A DNA stretch of 44,373 nt from positions 1-44,373 of IMG/VR virus record IMGVR_UViG_3300009164_005105; one strand, written 5' to 3'. The position numbers and the translations under genes were made by a program. Shown here one piece after another: positions 25,201 through 34,200 of the stretch; the stretch's first letter is position 1; every line of letters starts with the position of its first letter. The stretch is from a virus. Under the pieces are notes generated by a model. That model saw nothing but the letters and a program-made list of their open reading frames with translations. It did not search any database and was not told where the DNA came from.

Positions 25201-28200
25201 CTGAGTTTATTGGCCCAGACGCAATCATCGGCGTTCAGAACGCAACTTTCGACAAGAACGTTCTTGATGATGCTTTACGTGAAAGCGGTATCGATTGGAC
25301 ACCACGCGGTTATTTAGATACTCGCGAAATAAGTTCTCTTACCCTTCCGGTATGGAGCGAAGATAGCCCAGATGGCCCACATATCGTAAGTAGTAGAGAC
25401 GGGACAACCAAACCATCCAGCAGCCTTGCCGCCATTACCGAATACCTCGGCGTGGAACTTGGCGACGGACATCACAACGCAGACGCTGATGCCTTCGCAA
25501 CCAGTCAGGTAATGCAAAAGATAATTGATGGTGCTATAGAAAACAACTGGGACACTTCTGTACTTAGCAGAAAGCGCCGCGATGAAAAACTAAGACTTGA
25601 GCGCGAAAAGTTTGACGCCGATGTAAAAAAATTTGAATCAGACAAAGAGTCTTTTGTTGCAGCCCAGAAAGAAGAGGGAAGCACAAGACTTTCTTCTGGC
25701 AGAGAATCAACTCGTTTTACCGTAGCCAGAGGTGGAAATCATGATGACAGTTTCGACCAAACACTCGAATTTGCCAACCCTGAGCAGGAGAAATTCAAGT
25801 ATTGGGAACTTTACGAAAAATACAAGCGATACAACAGACTTGAGCCTGCCGAAGATGGTTTTGGACAAATAGACAAAGAAGCACAAATTAGAGCACTAAA
25901 TGAAGCATTCGGACCAGATGTTGATACTTGGGCAAAAGCACTTGAAATACTAAATGTCAGAAGAAAACGTTTCAAAGAAGATGAAGCCTATAAAGAAGAA
26001 CTAAAGCTAGAGCACATAAAACGATATGGGTACCTGTATAGCCCAGTTTACAAAAACGGCGAGAAAACCAAAAAAGCTGTAATAGAAGTATACGACGACG
26101 AACTTGCATATAACTCCCTAGACGCATTGATTGGAAAAATAGGAAAGGGTACTGAAGGCCAGACAAAGGCTGTTAATAAAGTAAAAAAAGTCTTAGAAGG
26201 CCTCGAAGAATCAAACAAGCTTAAAAACAGAGCATTCAAACTTGAACATAATCCAGACGGTAGCGGACTGTCTTATGTTCTTATGGATTTTGACGCAGAA
26301 TTGAGTCGTCAAAAATCGGAAGAGATGGCCCGCTTGCGAGAAATATACAAAGCAGAAGGAATGTCTCTTCTTGATGCTATGTATAGGGCTATAGACGAGA
26401 TAAAGAAAGACGAAAGATTTTCTGATGAAAAAATATACTCAAATCGCAACGAAGGGGAAAGCACAAGACTCTCTTCTGGCGCAAATGTAGTTGAAGCATT
26501 TAATGAACCCACAGAAGTAACCCAGCAAGAAGCTGCCGACATAGGACTAACTAGAGAGTCTTTAACGGGTAAAAAAGTTGCCGAGAGAATAATTAAAAAA
26601 ATAGAAGAAACGACAGGAAAAGAACTAACAAAACAACAGAAATATTCTATTGAAGATGCTATTCCCGGCTTGACCAAAGAAATTGCTGGGAAAACACTAC
26701 TTGACGTTGAAGTGGACAATGCGTTTTCCGAAACCGGAAAACAGCTACTTGAATCAATATCGATTGATATTTCTTCAGACGGAATTCCGTTTGTTTCCGC
26801 TGACCCGATACCTCAATTGGCAGAACAGATACCGGACAAACGAGACTGGCGTACCGTCGAGTTGCCTAAGCGTGATGACGTTATTTCAATACTTGATGAA
26901 GCAATGAAAGATACGGTTGTTTTCAATGGTTCCGTATGGAAAGATTCCGACGGAAACATTATTGCAAGAAAAATATACAAAAACGACGCTTCTACTTTAG
27001 AATTTGAAAACGACGAGGCGAGGGAAAGATTCCCCCTGTTGGAAATGTTGGCTCCAAAAGGATTTGTCATCAGGAGCGACAGTATTGGTTTGCCAGCATT
27101 AACTCAAGATACATTGCCGGAACCGTATCTTGAAGCGTGGAAAAAACATAGCAAGTTTGTTAGGGAACTTACGCGCCGTGCGGGCGAACTAATGGGTGAC
27201 GAGGAGCTTTTTCTTCCAGGTTCAAGAATCAGCCACAGCACGGATACATATCTTCGTGGCTACATAGGTGGAATAACTGACCCGCATAAATTCAATATGG
27301 GACTCTATGGCAAGGCACTTCAAGACACCCATGACCTATTCGGACATCTCGGAACCGGTAGAGCTTTTGACCGCCATGGAGAATGGGCAAACGACCTTGC
27401 CATGATGTCCCTTGCGGACCACCCAGACTCACCTCTAACGCCTCAAGAAAAAATGGTCGTTAAGCATCTTCATTACATGATGTACTCCGCCGAACGAATG
27501 CTCAGGGTTGGCAGACTTGACGAGTCCGACCTAAATATGAACGAAACAATGGGCTACCGTAATCGACCAAGAACCGTATTCGATATTGAAGGCGTATCTG
27601 ACTCCGAAACGCGTATATATGCTGGTGATTTTAATTCAGTTATTAAGAAGCTTGATACAGCATCTACTAGTGGACGACTGTCTTCTGGAAGCAAGCCAAT
27701 TTATGAAGCCAACGAAGAAGATATTGAATTAGCTCTTGCGCACGATATTTTGGGAAAGAGCAGCAGACCCTCACTTGCTTCAGGGCAGGAACGTCCGTCT
27801 ATACAAATTAGACCAGATTCCCCCCAAAGACCAATAATAGAAATTGGTCGCAACGAGCGCGAACTTCTAAGAGAACACAGAGCCAAGGATTACAAGTACG
27901 GCGACAAGAGCGTGCTTGGCGGCGAGATAAGAAAGACTACAAATACATGGCTAAGAGGTCTCAGCTCTGAACAAATGGCTAAGGTTTTGGTTCCTTCAAA
28001 TCGTGAAGAACATTTTCAAATGTGGCTCGACGACTACGCTGGCGCTGATGTTGTAGACCCTGCTACTAGATTAAAATTTCAGAAATACTATGATGATTTT
28101 CATCAAAAAAACCCTTGGGATACCCCGGACTTCTCACCAGACAACGTAAAAGCCATGCAAGAACTCCTGGCACAATCCATTGAAGATAACCCACAAATGA

Positions 28201-31200
28201 AGTGGGCTTTTGAAAACCACGGAGCTCCTTCTTTCTCCTTCATGGACCCAGAAGGCATAGCAGCCTATGAAGCAATACCAGAAGTGCGCGAGAAATTTGC
28301 AGCGATTGCAAAGCAACGCAACGACGGTAAGCCGGTTAGGGCAAGAGGAAGAATGAGTCCAAACATGGACACCGTCTATCTCAACAAAGAGGTGTTTCTT
28401 GAAGCATTGGATGACTCAATACCGTCAGTAACCAAAAGCACTCTTCGATGGAATGGTCAGTCCCCAGTAAAAGGACAGAAGTCAATAGAAAACTCCCTTG
28501 CAGGAACGCTGCTTCACGAATGGGGTCACTGGCTGCACTTCAAGGCCATAGCTGACTCTGAGGGCGGACCAAAGACAACAATTCATACACGTCAAAGATA
28601 CGGCAGCAAAGACAAGGGCAACACAAACTATGCTCGTGCACTTGCTGTTGCTTCTGAATTTAATAAATTTACATATGACCAAGACAGAATAACAATGTTT
28701 GAAAACGATGTTCCGTTTTCTGAAACTCCAGACGTTCCTCGTTTGCTCACTTCATACGGAAACGTCAACATGGCAGAAACCATGGCTGAGGGCATTGTCG
28801 CCGTACTGCATCCAGACGAAAAAATACAAAATGAAATGATTAGTCCTTCCTTGAAGAAAGCTGTAACAACCTTGCTTGGCGGAAACGACACCTATCAGCC
28901 ATGGCGTGATGGCGACAGGGCTGGTCGGATTCTTTCATCTGGGCGTTCCCCTGGAGTAAGAGACGAACGTCGCGGAAGACTAGAAAGTGCTCTTTCGGAA
29001 ATAGAAGGTTTGCGCCGTTCTAGAATAACGGAAACTTCTATTCCTCAATCAAGAGATACGCAGTGGAAAAAAGCACAGATTGCCAAGTTTGTTCCAATAC
29101 CGACAACTCGTAAGCCTTACTCGCCAACAAAACCTGCTGACGAAAAAGACGTCTTGCAGATGTTTATTGACGATGCGGTTTCTATTCCTGGAACATACGA
29201 TATTGATTCTAGTCTTGCTGCTCCAAAAATTAAAAGAGAGATTTCTAAAAAAATAGCAGAATCTATGGATTTTACTCCTCAAGATTTTGTAAAAATGTTT
29301 CAGACTTCAATGCCTGGAAGCGGAGTTGGTTTTGCTGATGACGAGAATTTTAGAGACGTATCACTCATCCTTAACAGAACACTCGAAGGAGTGCGCGATG
29401 GAAGTAAGTTTTTTTACAATCCCAAAAAAGGCTCGGTAGCTTCGGGAATAGATTTCAGTGTAGAACAGCGCGTTCTCAAAATATGGAACGAATCTTTTAT
29501 TCCTAAACTTGAATCACTGACTGCTGGTGAGCTTTTTGATAAATCAAGCATGTGGGACATGTATGAAAAAACCATGGATGATTATTCAATAGGCTCCATA
29601 GGTCCAACTGAAATGCGCCGCTGGTCCGGAGACCATATAACTGCAATAAAAACTCAGTTGTATTACTTTGACATGTGGGGGAATAGGGAAACACGTCAAA
29701 GAAGAGAAGGCAATCCCGAAAATGACTACCTGGGCATATACAGGCTAAAAGACGGAACCTTAATATCAATAGATTCATATTCTCTTATGAATAGTCCGGA
29801 TGACTGGGAACAGATACTGCAAAAAGGCTACGGAATAAAGAAAGGTACTGATTACAAAGACTTGTCTGAATTGATGGTCGCCAAAATTGACAAAAATACG
29901 CCGGACGACGCAAAAGACCTAGAAGTATTAAAAGAACTAACTATACAAAATATTAAAAAAGTAATACCTAGTCCTGAAGAATTGTTGAAAAGCCGTGGTC
30001 TTGTAGAGTTTGACGCCAATACCCCAGAAGGGCAAGGGGTTCTGAAGCAGGCGTTAATATCAGGATTGGTTCATACATGGGCTATATCAGCAAACGACTC
30101 CAACGACGTTGCGTTATCAATGCAGAACGTAGCCAGAGAACTGTTCTCCGTAGACGGTGCTGTTGGTTGGGACCGAGGAAATCAATATAGGATGGACAGA
30201 GTTGTTGCATCCCCTGGCCCAGGACAGATTATGGAAGACTTCGATGGTGCTCCAGTCCTGAGCGAAATGCAAAGAAAATTTGTTGGAGAATTCCTGCAAA
30301 CATCTCATGAAGCAACGCAGCAGTATTTCGAAGACAGAGGGATAACACATCTTGCTGTATACAGAGGAATTACTGCTGGTGAAAATGCGTTTGGAGAACC
30401 AATAGCCATAGGCGATATGGATATACGTGAAGTACGTATGAGGCCACTTTCGTCTTGGTCAATCAATGAAGCTACAGCCAGGTCGTTCAGTAGAAGACCA
30501 GGTAATGACCAAAGTGGATACGTCATAAAGGCTTTTGTGCCAATTAAAGATATTTTTTCTACTCCATTTACTGGCTTTGGGTGTCTAGAAGAAGATGAAA
30601 CAGTAATACTAGGCCGACCGATGCAGGCGATGGTTTTCAGAGTTGATGAAGCAACACGATACAGCGCAGACGGAGAGTCACTTGCTACAAAATTAGTTGA
30701 CGTTGATAGAGACTCAATGGCTAAACAAATCGAGGCCAAGAAGCTTTCATCTGGAGAAACAGACGTATTGGAAAAACCAACTCCGTACAAAGCTGATACC
30801 CGATTTAATACTTCTTACGAGAAAGAAAAACTAGACGAACAATCTTCCTATATGAGAAGATTTACTCAGGCCTTGGAGCATTATAATAAAACTGGCGACT
30901 GGCTTGGCGGAGACTTTGACGTTGTGGTTGCTTCAGATAAAAACATGAATGCTCCGACCATACATTCATCGGAAGCTCAAGCAAAAAACTTACTAAAAGC
31001 AGACATAGTGACTCGAGCTGAAGATGCGTTTACTGCAAGACATGAGTCGTGGACTAGATATCCGGGAAGCGACAAGGAACCCGAACGTGATTCTTTTGTT
31101 AAAAACTGGATTAAGAAATTTGAAGACGATATTAATGAAAAGTCAAGACTTTTAAAAGAAGAAGTAGCCTTGCTGCAATATAAACATGATAGCAAGAAGA

Positions 31201-34200
31201 TAAGAATTGAACAAAACGTACTTGACCTAGAAGATATAACTCCAGAAGAGTACGATGACCTACTTAAAGAAACACGAGAGATATTAGAACTCAAACAAAA
31301 TGATAGAGATAAATACTGGGAACTATTCGGTAATGGCGCTTCAGATGGAGAAAAATTCTTAATACATCAAGGCTCATCAGAACTTGATGGCGGAGTCCTT
31401 AACCCTAAAAAAACTGTTGGTTCTGACGGTTTTAATGTTGCTTCTGCTGACACAAAAGCTCTTAACAATATCAACGTCGCTGATGTAAAAGCTAGAAATA
31501 ATCAAATAGAAAAACAAATTGAAGAATTAAAAAAGTTTATTGAATCAGCTTCTACTGATGGGACAATACACGCTGGGAACTACAACAGAAATTCACTTGG
31601 ATTGTTGTCTAGTAACCTATCTCAAGAATTTCGTCAGAATAGTCCAGACCAAGTAATAGACCTCGCTGCTAGAGGGTGGGATGTTGCTCACTTCATATCG
31701 GAAGCACATAAAAGAATTGCAGGACTTGAGAATGAACAAGTCGATGTAAAGTCTGTCATCAAGGCCCTCGAGGAAGCGGACAATCAGTTCTTGAGCGCAC
31801 TCATGACTGGAGAAGAATTGGCCGGGGGGTATTTTGGTAGATACGCGCATCGAATAATCCCTAAACACATAGCAGAAAATCTTTCGAGAGATTGGGATTT
31901 CGAGAACAGAGGCAAAGACTTAAAAGTACATGACAGTGTAATGATGCAAAGATGGCAGTACGCCATGCGTGGAACGCAGTGGATTATTGGTGGAGAACAA
32001 CACAAACACTGGACCAACAAGCTTGGACCTGGTTATGAAAAACAAATAATCGGCATGCAGAGACCTTTTGTTGGATTCTCTTCCGTTACTCTTGATGAAG
32101 GCAGGAATAGACTGTATGCGATAACACCCGCACTTATTGTTAGAGCTATTAAAAACTATAAACAGGGCAACAAGAAAGTGGACTTATCAACACTGGTAAA
32201 ACCTCGCTCCATTTCCGGAACAGAAGTACTGCAGCCTGATGAATTAAATCAAGAACTGCGCATGTCGTCCGGTAAGAAAAAAGTAGTAGAGAGCGTTATG
32301 AATGCAAACTACTACGGCATAGTTTCAGCAAGACATATTGAACACACATCTAAAGATGGAAACGAAACTAGCTACTGGGTAGTTCTTGATGCTGGTGGAA
32401 CCATAACTGCTTATGATACTGGAAGCGTAAATGACGCTAGACAAAAACTTTCCGAAAGCTGGACAAAACTTGGTTTCAATCCGATGACTGATAAAAAAGG
32501 GCCAGTTCCTATTGAAGAAGTAAACGTCTTAGATGCCCTAAAGCGAATGGAAGACTCCAAGAATTCGATAGGACTGATGACGACCATAAAGTGGAACGAG
32601 GATGACCACAGCGAAATCCTAAGGACTGGCGTAGCCAGAACCCGCAGACGTACGGGAATAGCATCAGAAATGATGCGCCTTCACAGGGATACATGGCCTG
32701 AACAGAACCTTCAACACTCTGATGCATTATCCCCGGATGGCAGAGCTTTTGCCGCTTCCGCCACTCCGGAAGTTCTTGACGGACAAAGAGAATCGGTTGG
32801 GAAAAACGCTGGAAAAAAGCTTTCGTCCGGACTAACCGAGCACGTAAGTAACGAACACGCCAAAGCCCTTGTTGCTGCCTATCCAAGGTCACTGAAGGAA
32901 CCAACCGAAGATATTGCTATCGCAAGAAAAGAAGGAAGACCAGTATCTTGGCTTCTGGACGAAACTATAGACCCTAAAATAGGTGCTGTTATTGGTGAAC
33001 TAATTGATGGTGTACTCGATGACCCTCGTTTTAAAAAAGCATTCGACGGAGAAGAAATTAACCCATTCCTACTAGAAACTTCAAAGGGGCCATGGGCACG
33101 TATTAGAGAGAGGTCTCCATTCAGTGAACGCATCGGTCCAGCAATTGACAAAATAACAGGAATAGTTTTATCTAGAGACCCTCAAATGATGGAATGGGAT
33201 GCTGAAACCATTGCCAAAGGCTTGGTTCTTCGTGCCGGGATACACATAACACGCGCTAAGTATCTAGAAAATGAACGTAAAAAAATAATAATGTCCGCGG
33301 ACATGCGTGTTAGAGGTACCGTTGAAGACTTGGTAAGCGAATACGATAAATACGCAAAAGAACTCGTTGGCATGGGTGGAGATTATTTCCAGCCAGGGCC
33401 AATGGATTATAATCGCGTAGTCGTTGCTGTAGACAAAGAAGCAATAAGCGGTCTTATAAAAAACAAAAAACTTCTTAGTCAGTTTGAAACAGGCAGAAGC
33501 AATGGACATTACAATCCTCAAGCTAGACAGCAAGCGGAAGTAACACTGTTTGGATATCCACCAGATATGGCTCCAGAATTCAGACCAATCTATGGAATGG
33601 CTGCATATGGTGGAGTAACTGAAGAAGTGGCTGGTTCTGGTCAGCAGTACGGCAACTACCTATTAGTCCTCAAGCCAGGAAATGAAGACAGAACAACCGT
33701 AACAGAATCAGACTCCCTCAGCTTAATGGGAACAACGTCAGCAATGAACTCTCCTGATATAAACATGATGATGTTGAGAAACGCTGGAGAAAAAGACACT
33801 TTCGACTATCCAGTCGAAGCACAGGTACATCCCGGCGAGGGCGGAATTTCGCTAGACGATATTGCCTACATCATAGTAAGGGATGATTACACCGGAGAAA
33901 ACCCAGACGAAGGAGAAAAACTTCAAGCGCTATCAAGACGTCTAGGCATACCTGCGGTTTCTGAATACGACATAGACTACGGCGGTACCCCTGGCGCATT
34001 CGATGAAGATTACATACTCAATGCTGGAGGAGAACAGGCAGGAGATTCCTCTCCTGAATCCACGCGATTAAGTAGCGGCAGGTCAAATAGGAGGCTTCGC
34101 AAAGGCCGTCCAGGAGCAAAACCTCGCAGCGACGCTGAATATGTTGCTTATTCTGCAAATGAATTATCAATCAGAGCCGTTCCGTCTTCCCCTGAAGAGC

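Noticed and set aside
25681-26480. Direct DNA repeat at the two S-T-R-L-S-S-G sites
   Set aside because: About 20 bases are nearly identical, but other motif copies use different codons, so peptide selection explains it better than a repeat element.
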